A DNA stretch of 64,000 bases from Catenulispora acidiphila DSM 44928 (GTDB lineage Bacteria > Actinomycetota > Actinomycetes > Streptomycetales > Catenulisporaceae): NCBI RefSeq assembly GCF_000024025.1, contig NC_013131.1, forward strand, positions 6,386,001-6,450,000, given 5' to 3'. Under the pieces are notes generated by a model. The model was not told the DNA's origin and did no database searches. It saw only the letters and a program-made list of their open reading frames with translations. The translations under genes were made by a program, and so were the position numbers. Position 1 is the stretch's first letter. Each line of letters opens with the position of its first letter. Below, piece by piece: positions 16,337 through 23,937 of this stretch.

Positions 16337-16472
16337 GAGCGAGAATCTGAAGCTTCTCACTGCTGCCTCTGCCAACTTGGGCTACCTCCGCACGGGATGC
16401 GGAGAGAGGGATTCGAACCCCCACTGTCGCAGTGTTCGTCAATTTCAGGCGTCACATTAAGCTTGGTCGCTC
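16337..16472 (-). ncRNA. Y RNA-like ncRNA with circularly permuted tRNA-like module (copy 1)
   Basis: The same layout as copy 2, 36 bases upstream on the same strand. Outer helix: GAGCGA (16472-16467) with TCGCTC (16342-16337), then the internal loop CC against CAGATTC, then AAGCTT with AAGCTT. The tRNA-like part reads CACTGC (16434-16429), a 6-nt variable segment, T stem GGGGG, T loop TTCGAAT, CCCTC, acceptor 3' strand TCTCCGC (16405-16399), 7-nt loop ATCCCGT, acceptor 5' strand GCGGAGG (16391-16385), TA, a D arm closed by GCC/GGC, then GCAGTG (16363-16358), which pairs with CACTGC. About 24 extra nt sit between the AAGCTT helix and CACTGC, so the fold is less tidy than copy 2. It begins 21 nt after the upstream gene's stop. 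Confidence 0.72.
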
Positions 16473-16493
16473 GCCGGTGATCCTAGCGAAACC

Positions 16494-17228
16494 TCACGCG
16501 AAGAGGTAACCGAATACCGCCTCGCCGACCCTCTGGTCCGTGACCTCGAAGGTGTTGGCCTCCTCGCGGGCGAACTTCACCGCCTGGCTGAGCTTCTCCA
16601 CACGCTCCACGAGCTCGTTGACGCGCTGCGCGGGCAGGGCGCCGGAGAACTTGGTCTGCGTCCAGTAGCCGACGGCGATGTCCTCGTAGTAGACCTCGAC
16701 CTGCGCCGGGTGCTTCTCGGTGGCCTCGGCCTTCACGTGGTTGCGCGGCACCTTCTTGGTCCGCAGCGTGCGCACGGCCTCGGTGCGGAACCAGTCGGTG
16801 GACGGGTCGTGCGTCCAGGACTCGGCGGCGTCCAGCACCGGCAGCTTCTTGACGAAGGTGTTCAGGTCCGCGAGCTGCTTCTCCAGGAAGAGCAGGTAGG
16901 ACACCGGCACGTCGCGCAGCAGCGTGGTCCCCTCGACGACGACGTCGGCGTGCGCCACGCAGTTCGCCCAGTCCTTGGTGGCGGTGACGTCGAACAGCCG
17001 GGTCAGGCCGACGGCTATCTGCCGCAGCACGTCCTCGGCCTTCACCTGCACGCGCGTGGACTCCGGCGGCAGCTGCTCGCCGTCCTCGTCCTTGGGCTGG
17101 TAGGTGCGGCTCAGTCCGGTGAGCAGCGGCTGCTTCTGGACGTCGTGGTGGGCCTGGGTGAGGTCGGCGTAGGACTTGCTCTTGACGCCTTTCTCGATGG
17201 CGATGATCTGGCTGAGCTTCGTGGCCAT
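16494..17228 (-). CDS. Conserved actinobacterial protein of unknown function (probably DUF7873)
   Basis: 244-residue soluble protein. It starts MATKLSQIIAIEKGVKSKSYADLTQAHHDVQ-like, contains SRTYQPKDEDGEQLPPEST, a VTATKDWANCVAHADVVVEG strand pair, KKVPRNHVKAEATEKHPAQVEVYYED and a C-terminal VTDQRVGEAVFGYLF. I recognise it as a family spread through Streptomyces-like genomes and some phages and believe it is DUF7873; this is recollection. The ATG at 17228 is chosen over one 15 bases upstream because GGGGGA sits 6 bases ahead of it. The gene runs directly into two Y RNA-like ncRNAs on the same strand, suggesting co-transcription and a possible RNA-related role (inference). Confidence 0.85.
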   Translation of the reverse strand: MATKLSQIIAIEKGVKSKSYADLTQAHHDVQKQPLLTGLSRTYQPKDEDGEQLPPESTRVQVKAEDVLRQIAVGLTRLFDVTATKDWANCVAHADVVVEGTTLLRDVPVSYLLFLEKQLADLNTFVKKLPVLDAAESWTHDPSTDWFRTEAVRTLRTKKVPRNHVKAEATEKHPAQVEVYYEDIAVGYWTQTKFSGALPAQRVNELVERVEKLSQAVKFAREEANTFEVTDQRVGEAVFGYLFA

Positions 17229-17433
17229 GATGGTTCCCCCCATGCGCTAGGGCATGTCGTGAGTCTGATTTGTTCGATGCAGAGCCTATGGACAGGTGCC
17301 GACAGTCCGTACGCCGGGTCGGCGGGGTCCGTGGCGTGCACATGATGATGGCAGAGCGGACCGCGACGGTTGTAGGCAATTTCGCCGTCGCGGGACGGGG
17401 TTCGGGGTGCTGGCTGTTCCCTGGCTCATTGAT

Positions 17434-17452
17434 TGACTGACTGAGTCAGTCA
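17434..17452. promoter_or_regulatory. Perfect 9-bp-arm palindrome upstream of the glycosyltransferase gene
   Basis: TGACTGACT-G-AGTCAGTCA has two perfect 9-bp arms around one base. It lies 58 bases before the glycosyltransferase start and about 205 bases from the divergent DUF7873-type gene. The size and symmetry match operators of dimeric regulators (TetR/GntR types). No regulator gene is adjacent. The 280-base spacer otherwise shows nothing I can assign. Confidence 0.55.
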
Positions 17453-17509
17453 CCTTATGCTGCGGGGCGATGGGGGTTCAGGGTTCTCCAACGGAGGGGG
17501 TCCGTCGGT

Positions 17510-19222
17510 ATGGACGGAAGCACGGAAGAGATACAGAGTCCTGTTATGGCTGGCGCAGCCGCAGCCGCAGGCGGTACCGGCGAGCGACGCGTCGCGTGGC
17601 GGCCGATCGCGCTGGTGGCTGCCGCCGCCGGAGCCGTGCACCTGACGGTCGCGACGCGCTATGGCTGGCACCACGACGAGTTCTACTACGTCATCTGCGG
17701 CCGGCATCCCGCGTTCGGCTACGTCGACCAGCCACCGGCGGCACCGCTGCTGGCACGCTTCGCGGACGCGGCGGGCGGGCTGTTCGGCGTACGGCTGCTG
17801 GCGATCCTGGCGCAGCTGGGCTGCATCGTGCTGACCGGCGTACTGGCGGCGCAGTTCGGCGGGCGGCGCGCGGCGCAGACGCTGGCGGCGGCTGCGGTGG
17901 CGGCGTCGCCGGTGTTCGTGGCGTCGTCGATGCTGTTTGGGACGACGGTGCTCGATCAGGTGGCGTGGGCGGGGCTGTTCGTGCTGGTCACCGGCGCACT
18001 GCGGGAGAACCGGCTGCTGTGGTGGACGGGCGCGGGCGCCGTGGCAGGACTCGGATTCGAGGGCAAGAACACCATCGCGGTACTGGCGCTGGGCATCGCG
18101 GTGGGCGTGGTCATGTACAGGCGGGATGTGCTGCGCACGCCGGGCCCGTGGGTCGCACTGGCGCTGGCGGCGCTGCTGGCGGCACCGAACGTGGTCTGGG
18201 ACGCACTGCACGGCTGGCCGAACCTGCGGATGGACCACGTGCTGTCGCAGCAGCAGGGCGGCCCGCTGGCGTCACTGGCAAAGTCCCCGGAACTACCGCT
18301 GCTACTAGCCGGACCGCCGCTGATCGCCCTGTGGTGGACCGGCCTACGCTGGCTGCGCTCGCCAGAGGGCCGCACCCACCGCTGGCTCCTGCCGGCCACG
18401 GCGGTGGTGACGGCGGTCTTCATCGCCGGCGGCGGCAAGACCTACTACCCGGCGCCCCTACTGATCCCCCTGTTCGCCGCCGGCGCAGCCGCTGCTCCGA
18501 TCGAGTGGTATCCCCGGCGAGCCCTTCATTCGGCGGTTGACGAAGCGGGACAATCTACACGAGGGTGGGTGTCCCCCGGATTGGGGCGGGGTGTACCAGA
18601 GACCGATACCGCGCCAGGTCGCCCTGGACCAGCCGCCGCCCGGCGTCGGTGGCGGCAACGGATCGCCCCCGGCGCGTCCCAGGGCGCGTCAGGGCTCCGC
18701 GCAATAGCTTCAGCATCGTCTGTCAGGGCGGTCGCGATATCAGCCCTGTTCGCCGCCATCATCGGCCTCCCCTTCCTCCCCCCGGCGGCCGCCACCGCGC
18801 TCCGGCCGGTGAACCCCGAGCTGATGCAGACCTACGGCTGGCCGCAGTTCACGCGCGAGGTCGCCGCAGCCGCCGCGACACAGCCGGCAGGCGTGCCGAT
18901 CTTCGCGAGCGACTTCGGCGAGGCGGGCGCGCTGACCATCCTCGGACCCGCAGCCGGACTGCGCCGACCGGTCTACAGCGGCCACGACAGCTACGTCTAC
19001 TGGCCCCCGCCAGCCGGCACACCGGACACGGTGCTGTGCGTCGGCAAGTTTCAGCCCGCATACCTGGAGCGCTTCTGGGCGCAGGTCACGGAAATCGCGC
19101 CGATCACGCTGCCGAGCGGACTGAAGAACGCCGAGACGGAGCAGCACGCAGCGATCTACCTGTGCCGCCAGCCACGCGGAACGTGGGAGCAGATGTGGCC
19201 CGCGATGTGGCATGTGGACTGA
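17510..19222 (+). CDS. GT39-type membrane glycosyltransferase (PMT_2/ArnT-like) with an internal insertion
   Basis: 570-residue polytopic membrane protein. The first periplasmic loop has YGWHHDEFYYVICGRHPAFGYVDQPP, whose paired acidic residues and DQPP motif mark PMT/ArnT-type transferases using polyprenyl-phosphate sugars. Multiple Ala/Leu/Val membrane helices follow, and a C-terminal soluble domain ends with VCRQPRG-like cysteine. GGAGGGGG lies 9 bases before ATG 17510. Between helix GGKTYYPAPLLIPLFAAG and the next helix there is a 70-residue Arg/Pro/Gly-rich, non-membrane stretch (residues about 332-404, DNA about 18505-18722) that relatives of my recollection lack; it is in frame. Confidence 0.88.
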   Translation: MDGSTEEIQSPVMAGAAAAAGGTGERRVAWRPIALVAAAAGAVHLTVATRYGWHHDEFYYVICGRHPAFGYVDQPPAAPLLARFADAAGGLFGVRLLAILAQLGCIVLTGVLAAQFGGRRAAQTLAAAAVAASPVFVASSMLFGTTVLDQVAWAGLFVLVTGALRENRLLWWTGAGAVAGLGFEGKNTIAVLALGIAVGVVMYRRDVLRTPGPWVALALAALLAAPNVVWDALHGWPNLRMDHVLSQQQGGPLASLAKSPELPLLLAGPPLIALWWTGLRWLRSPEGRTHRWLLPATAVVTAVFIAGGGKTYYPAPLLIPLFAAGAAAAPIEWYPRRALHSAVDEAGQSTRGWVSPGLGRGVPETDTAPGRPGPAAARRRWRQRIAPGASQGASGLRAIASASSVRAVAISALFAAIIGLPFLPPAAATALRPVNPELMQTYGWPQFTREVAAAAATQPAGVPIFASDFGEAGALTILGPAAGLRRPVYSGHDSYVYWPPPAGTPDTVLCVGKFQPAYLERFWAQVTEIAPITLPSGLKNAETEQHAAIYLCRQPRGTWEQMWPAMWHVD

Positions 19223-19660
19223 GGGTTGAGTGGCGCCCGGCCGCCAATCCCGGTGCGGTTGGTTAGTGGATTTAGAAGCTTCTTTTACGGCTTCGCGCGG
19301 GTGTTGATGGCCTCGCAGGGAACGCAGTTCGGTGGTGGGTAGCTGGGTGGCGTTGGCGGCCGGCGGTGGTGGAGCGCCACGACCACGCGTAGGTCCGAGT
19401 CACTGCGCATGCGTTGGGGCTGGCGGGTGGCGGCCGCGTCTGAGGGGCACCAGAAGTCAACGTCAAGAACACGCCTGAAGCAGTCGGGCGTTGGCGGCAA
19501 AATGCGAGGCGTGGGAGGCGTGGCTGTTGGTAGGGTCCGGGCCGTGGAGTGATCTCTCGAGGTGTGGTGGCCCGGTGGCTGCTGCGCGATGTGTCAGAAC
19601 TGACCCCGACCGCGGCGTCCCGTTGCGTTGATGCGGGCGCTTCTTCCTGGAGAGATCTCG
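19223..19660. other. Gene-free stretch holding one copy of a dispersed repeat
   Basis: 438 bases between the GT39 gene and the next glycosyltransferase-like gene. I see no convincing coding region on either strand. It contains repeat copy A (19271-19370) and a GC-moderate promoter-proximal part with TGGAGAG ahead of the next start. Short open frames here have no codon bias or family resemblance. Confidence 0.5.
19271..19370. repeat. Dispersed repeat, copy A
   Basis: About 100 bases matching copy B at 35725-35820. Shared blocks are TTTAGAAGCTT, TTTTACGGCTTCGCGC, ATGGCCTCGCAGGGA-CGCAGTTCG and GGCGGCCGGCGGTG, with small indels between them. On the minus strand both copies keep a Cys-x-Pro-Cys-Glu-Ala-Ile reading (about 15 codons, ending in stops in different frames), so they may be decayed ends of one gene family or an intergenic element. 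Confidence 0.75.
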
Positions 19661-20824
19661 ATGCCTGAGCCTGTGTCTACTTCTCGTGTCTCCGCCGCTT
19701 CCGGACGGTTGCTGGTGGACTGGTCGACCTATCCGCCGGTCGGCCATGTGATTGAGGGGATGCAGATTGCCGGTGCGTATGCTGCCGCCAATCCGGGACT
19801 TTCGGTCTCGCTTGCCTTGCCCTATCGCTCGCCTCTGGAGCTGGCAGAGTGCTGCGATTTCCTCGACGGCGTGTATCCGGTGGCGTTCGATCCGATCGGG
19901 ACGGAGTTCCCGACCGATCCCTATGCGGAGGTGCCGCGCGATTTCGAGTGGACGTTTCGCTGCCATCGGCGGGATGACCCGGTCGAGCGCGGGAAGTTCC
20001 CGCTCCTCGCCCGATTGTCCGACGCCGCTGCCGCGCACTTCGCGGTCCCCGGCGACGCCCCCGGTCTCCCCTACCGACGTGAGCAGAACCTGCGGCTGCG
20101 GCTCCCGGCGCAGGCGCGGCAGGAGGCCGACCGCATCCTTTCGCCGCATGTGGGCTCCGGTCCGGTGCTTGCCGTGCTGCCCAGCGGGGGTGGAGAGCGG
20201 GCCGGCTACCCGTCCACCGGATCGTGGCTCCTGATGCTCCGTGAGCTGCGCGCGGCGTGGCCGGACGCCACCATCGTCCTGCTAGGCAAGACCGCCGGGG
20301 CGCACGGGCGCCGCTCCAGCGCGATGCCGCAGAAGGATGCCGCCGAATTGATGGCTGCCGTCGATGCGGTCGACGGCTACGACCTCCCGCTCCTGGTGCA
20401 GCTGGCGCTGATCCAACGTGCCTCGCTGCTGTTCTCCCCGCATTCAGGATTCTCCTTCGCCGCGCTCACGGTCGGCACGCCCTGGCTGACGCTCTCCGGA
20501 GGGGCGTGGTTCGAGTACTTCCACAACGGAGTGCCCTTCCACTCGCTCCTGCCGGATACCGCGCGCTTCCCGGCCTTCGGCGGTGTCGCACATCGGACGA
20601 ATGACAGCGACGGCAGCGGCGTGCGCGAGGCGTCGATGACCCGCGAGCGGATCGAGGAGACCATCCCCGAGCTGTTGGAAGCAGCCAGTGACCTCATCGC
20701 AGGCCGCCGGGACTACGAGCAGTGCCTCGCCGCCTACTTCCCACGCCTGCTTTCGGCATTGGGCGGCGACAAGACGGCGATGGCCTCCTGGGACCGAGTC
20801 CACGAGCGCTTCATCGAGGCCTGA
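19661..20824 (+). CDS. GT9-like glycosyltransferase-fold protein
   Basis: 387 residues, two-lobed alpha/beta protein. The C-terminal half has VLAVLPSGGGERAGYPSTGSW, DATIVLLGKTAG, LPLLVQLALIQRASLLFSPHSGFSFAALTVGTPWLTLSGG: the pattern of GT-B glycosyltransferases of the heptosyltransferase/O-fucosyltransferase type, where the SPHSG..F.A.. loop binds the nucleotide. The N-terminal half (LLVDWSTYPPVGHVIEGMQIA) fits a GT-B acceptor domain. The ATG at 19661 has TGGAGAG 6 bases upstream; a TTG start 33 bases earlier is less likely. Acceptor and donor are unknown. Confidence 0.72.
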   Translation: MPEPVSTSRVSAASGRLLVDWSTYPPVGHVIEGMQIAGAYAAANPGLSVSLALPYRSPLELAECCDFLDGVYPVAFDPIGTEFPTDPYAEVPRDFEWTFRCHRRDDPVERGKFPLLARLSDAAAAHFAVPGDAPGLPYRREQNLRLRLPAQARQEADRILSPHVGSGPVLAVLPSGGGERAGYPSTGSWLLMLRELRAAWPDATIVLLGKTAGAHGRRSSAMPQKDAAELMAAVDAVDGYDLPLLVQLALIQRASLLFSPHSGFSFAALTVGTPWLTLSGGAWFEYFHNGVPFHSLLPDTARFPAFGGVAHRTNDSDGSGVREASMTRERIEETIPELLEAASDLIAGRRDYEQCLAAYFPRLLSALGGDKTAMASWDRVHERFIEA

Positions 20825-20936
20825 GACACGGGCCTGATACGCCAGCCTGTAGATCGGCCGACCATGAACTCCACGCGAACCGAGGAGCTCGGCGGCGCGG
20901 GCATCGGTGTCGTAGGCGCCGTCTAAGGTCGGTCGC

Positions 20937-21329
20937 ATGGAGATCGTCCACGAGGTCGCAATCGTTGTTCTCACTGACCCAGCCGGGCGGGTGTTGATGC
21001 AGCATCGCGGTCACGATGCGGACGTGGAACCGGACCGGTGGACGCCTCCGGGTGGACACCTGGAGCCTGGGGAGGATGCGATGACCGCCGCCTGCCGCGA
21101 GCTGCTTGAGGAGACCGGGCTGACGGCTGTTCTGCAGCCCGGTCGGGTGGTGGAGCGAGTCGATGCGGCCGGGGCTGGAGTGCGCTTCCATGTGTTCACC
21201 GGCCGCACCGACGCCCGCCAGGAAGACGTGATCTTGGGTGAGGGACAGGCGATGCGGTTCCTCACCCTCGACGAGATCGCCATAAAGGAACTGGTCAGCA
21301 ATGCTGATCTGTTTTTGAGCCTGGTTTAG
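20937..21329 (+). CDS. Nudix hydrolase
   Basis: 130-residue single-domain Nudix protein. The Nudix box G(x5)E(x7)RELLEETGL is complete at residues 40-62, preceded by DRWTPPGGHLE. The N-terminal VAIVVLTDPAGRVLMQHR is the usual first strands (MutT/8-oxo-dGTP or NDP-sugar type). Substrate not readable. It stands alone, convergent with a methyltransferase. Confidence 0.95.
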   Translation: MEIVHEVAIVVLTDPAGRVLMQHRGHDADVEPDRWTPPGGHLEPGEDAMTAACRELLEETGLTAVLQPGRVVERVDAAGAGVRFHVFTGRTDARQEDVILGEGQAMRFLTLDEIAIKELVSNADLFLSLV

Positions 21330-21358
21330 TCAGAGCCTGGCCGGGGGCGCGCTGCCGG

Positions 21359-22180
21359 TCAGGCCGGTCGTCCCGTCCGCCGCGCCGTGTAGACGACTGT
21401 CAGCCGGGGGTCGTCGACGGTGCCACCGAGGTCGTCGATGATCCCGCTCATTCGGGTCAGGAACTCTGTGCGGGCCGGTGGGGGCAGCTCGGCGATGTTC
21501 GGGAACGTGGACCACAGGTCGCGAGCGGTTTCGGGGGTCAGCGGCTGGTTCCATTCGCTGATCTCGATCGCGACGTCCGTGAAGAAGTCGCCGGCGGTCA
21601 GCTGCTTGCGCCAGCGGTCGGCGTCGAGGGCGTAGGAGCGGCTCTCGCGGTAGCTCGTCTCGATGGAGAGCAGGTCGTGGTAGACGGCGTCGAGACGGTC
21701 GCGGAAGACGGTCGGGCGGTTGACGTCGCCGAAATCGTTCCACCACGCGGCGAGCCAGCCGTCGGGGCGGACCAGGGTGGCGATGCGCTGGGTGGAGGTG
21801 GCCGGGTCGAGCCAGTGCAGGGCGGATGCCGCCACTGCCAGGTCGAATCCCGGTGACAGGTCGGCGGTCTCGAAGTCGGAGACGGTGATGTGCAGCCGGT
21901 CGCAGGCGTGGTCGGCGGCGAGGAGTGCGGCGAGGCTTTCGCCGGGCTCGACGGCGACGACATGAGCGCCGGCAGCGAGCAACGGGCCTGTCGCCAAGCC
22001 GGAACCCGCGCCGATCTCGAGGACGCGCACCCCCGGCTTCAGCCCGCAGCGCTCGGCCAACAGATCAAAGACAATATTCGGATACGGCGGGCGCCCGCGT
22101 CGATAGGTGGTCGCGTCGGCGTTGAACGACATCCGGCGGGTCGCGCGGAGTGAGTCAGGGTCGGGCTCATGCTTGTTCAC
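21359..22180 (-). CDS. Class I SAM-dependent methyltransferase
   Basis: About 273 residues. Motif I VRVLEIGAGSGLATGPLLAAG, the acidic loop VVAVEPGESLAALLA and the post-I segment FDLAVAASALHWLDPATS are typical of Methyltransf_11/25 proteins of the trans-aconitate-methyltransferase-like type. RRMSFNADATTYRRGRPPYP before motif I is also typical of that group. The start is uncertain: GTG 22180 is given, ATG 22132 is the alternative. Substrate unknown. Confidence 0.88.
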   Translation of the reverse strand: MNKHEPDPDSLRATRRMSFNADATTYRRGRPPYPNIVFDLLAERCGLKPGVRVLEIGAGSGLATGPLLAAGAHVVAVEPGESLAALLAADHACDRLHITVSDFETADLSPGFDLAVAASALHWLDPATSTQRIATLVRPDGWLAAWWNDFGDVNRPTVFRDRLDAVYHDLLSIETSYRESRSYALDADRWRKQLTAGDFFTDVAIEISEWNQPLTPETARDLWSTFPNIAELPPPARTEFLTRMSGIIDDLGGTVDDPRLTVVYTARRTGRPA

Positions 22181-22299
22181 TCCGGCACTGTGCCAGGCGA
22201 AGCACGGTGGTGAGAAACGAGTTTGGCGGGCGCCGCGAAGCACGAAGCACGAAAGCGCGCGAAAGCACTAAGCACCCGCCAACCCGACAGCGCGAACCC

Positions 22300-23796
22300 C
22301 TACTCCCCCGTCTTCATCGCACTCAACACCGCCGACACCTGCGCCACGATCCCGGCCAGCGTCCCCGCGTCCGACCCGCCGACCGTCACCGCCTTGTACT
22401 CCGACGGCGTCGGCATGGCCTCCACGATCTGCGGCAGCCGCCCGATCAGCTCCGCCTGCAACGCCGCCGCGGAGCGCGCGTTCGCGATCTCCGCCCGTAC
22501 CCGCTCGCGCTCCAGCTCCATCAATTGCTTGTCATGATCCGCAGCATGACGCGCGCGGGCCGCAGCGAGCTCAGCCTCCAGTCGCAGCCTGCTGAGTTCC
22601 TGCTCCTCCTCCAAGCGCAGGCGCGCCATCACGCTCTCCTGCTCATGCCGTTCACGCTCCAACGCCAGCGTGCGCAACCGAGTCCGGTGCGCCTCCTCCG
22701 CCGCCTTGCGGGCATTGCCCTGCGACTGCTCGTCGCGCCGTGACTGCTCGCTGGCGTCGCGGTCGAACTCGCGCGCGCCGTTCAGGGCGCGGAGCTCGGA
22801 CAGTTCGCGTTCGTCGGACAGCCGACGGGTTTCCTGCTTCCGTGCCTCGGCCATGCGGCTGTCGGTGATGACGCTGTCCGCGGCCAGCTCCGCCAAGGCC
22901 GCCAGGCGCCCCTGCTCGGAACGGAACGGCTTTTGCAGGTTTTCCCACAGGGTTTTGGAGCTGACCACCGCTTCCTTGATCTGGACGGTGACGATCCGCA
23001 ACCCCAGCCCGTCCTCGGCCTCACCGGCGCCCTCGGCGACGCCGCGCAGGCGCGCGGTCAGCTCCTCGATGATCGGCTGCCGGTCGGAGAGAACCTCGTG
23101 CACGCTCATGGTGGCGACCTTGTCCTTGATCGCCGCCTCAGCCTGCTCCCGCAGTTGGGTGTTCACCAGCCGCATCGGGTCCACCGGGTCGGAGAAATCC
23201 AGTTTGCGGTATGCGGTGCCGAAGTCCTCGATGATCCATTGCACGTAAGCCTGGACGAGGATGCCCTGAAGCTCGCTGCATATGCAGAACGCGTTCATGA
23301 GGATGGTTTGCATCGCGCCGGGGACGACCAGGAAGGAGTCGGTCGCCGGGCGGTAGCGGAAGGAGACGCCCAGTCCGATGTGCCGGGGCTGGGTCTCGCC
23401 GCGGCGGGTGTGGACCACGAAGGCGTTCGGCGGGACCAGAACCGTCTTCCAGCGTCCGACGCCGGTGATGCGCACCTCCACACCGTTGGTCCCGGGCGGT
23501 TCGACGCCGCGGCCGGCGTCGGTCTCGGCGGCGAAACGCTGCAGGCGGGCGGCGCGACCGCGCCCCGGACCGCCTGAAGCCGAAGGAGCCGTGGAAGCCG
23601 CCGGAGCCGCGGGCGCGGGCATTCCCGGCGAAGGCATCGACGGCGCCGGCGGCTTCGCCAACGCCGGAACCTGCGCCGCCGAGCGCTCCGCGCGCTGGCC
23701 GGCGGCGGCGTACCCCTTGGAGCGCAGGTCGGATTCCAGACGTTCTTGGTTGGCCAAGACATCGTCGAGATAAGTGTTGCGGCCTTGGTCCGCCAC
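22300..23796 (-). CDS. SPFH/Band 7 domain protein with long coiled coil
   Basis: 498 residues. An N-terminal Ala/Pro-rich region (residues 40-80) is followed by an SPFH/Band 7 domain (VRITGVGRWKTVLVPPNAFVVHTRRGE, then YVQWIIEDFGTAYRKLDFSDP, ITARLRGVAEGAG-like) and a long charged alpha-helical segment rich in Glu/Arg/Ala (RTLALERERHEQESVMARLRLEEEQEL), then a short hydrophobic C-terminal tail. There is no transmembrane helix at the N-terminus, unlike stomatin, so this is a flotillin-like scaffold lacking an obvious anchor. Role in bacteria of this type is unclear. Monocistronic. Confidence 0.88.
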   Translation of the reverse strand: MADQGRNTYLDDVLANQERLESDLRSKGYAAAGQRAERSAAQVPALAKPPAPSMPSPGMPAPAAPAASTAPSASGGPGRGRAARLQRFAAETDAGRGVEPPGTNGVEVRITGVGRWKTVLVPPNAFVVHTRRGETQPRHIGLGVSFRYRPATDSFLVVPGAMQTILMNAFCICSELQGILVQAYVQWIIEDFGTAYRKLDFSDPVDPMRLVNTQLREQAEAAIKDKVATMSVHEVLSDRQPIIEELTARLRGVAEGAGEAEDGLGLRIVTVQIKEAVVSSKTLWENLQKPFRSEQGRLAALAELAADSVITDSRMAEARKQETRRLSDERELSELRALNGAREFDRDASEQSRRDEQSQGNARKAAEEAHRTRLRTLALERERHEQESVMARLRLEEEQELSRLRLEAELAAARARHAADHDKQLMELERERVRAEIANARSAAALQAELIGRLPQIVEAMPTPSEYKAVTVGGSDAGTLAGIVAQVSAVLSAMKTGE

Positions 23797-23937
23797 GATG
23801 TCGCCCCCTGAATAGTCGCGATGGTGACGGAACCGTAGCAGGGCACGACGACAGTCGGAGCCCGATCCGCGGACAGGGCCAAAGAGCCGGAAGTGGCCCT
23901 TGGAGCCGACACCGGCGGCCGTTTACGATCATCGGGC

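Noticed and set aside
16337-16363. Selenocysteine-like tRNA with anticodon UCA at CTTCAGA
   Set aside because: The hairpin around it has an 8-nt loop and the segment is better explained as the stem-junction motif shared by both RNAs.
16194-16472. Ordinary tRNA genes at 16.2-16.5 kb (T-arm and D-arm sequences are obvious)
   Set aside because: No linear arrangement gives a paired acceptor or anticodon stem; only the permuted order does, and the acceptor end is closed by a short loop. Hence called Y RNA-like ncRNAs instead.
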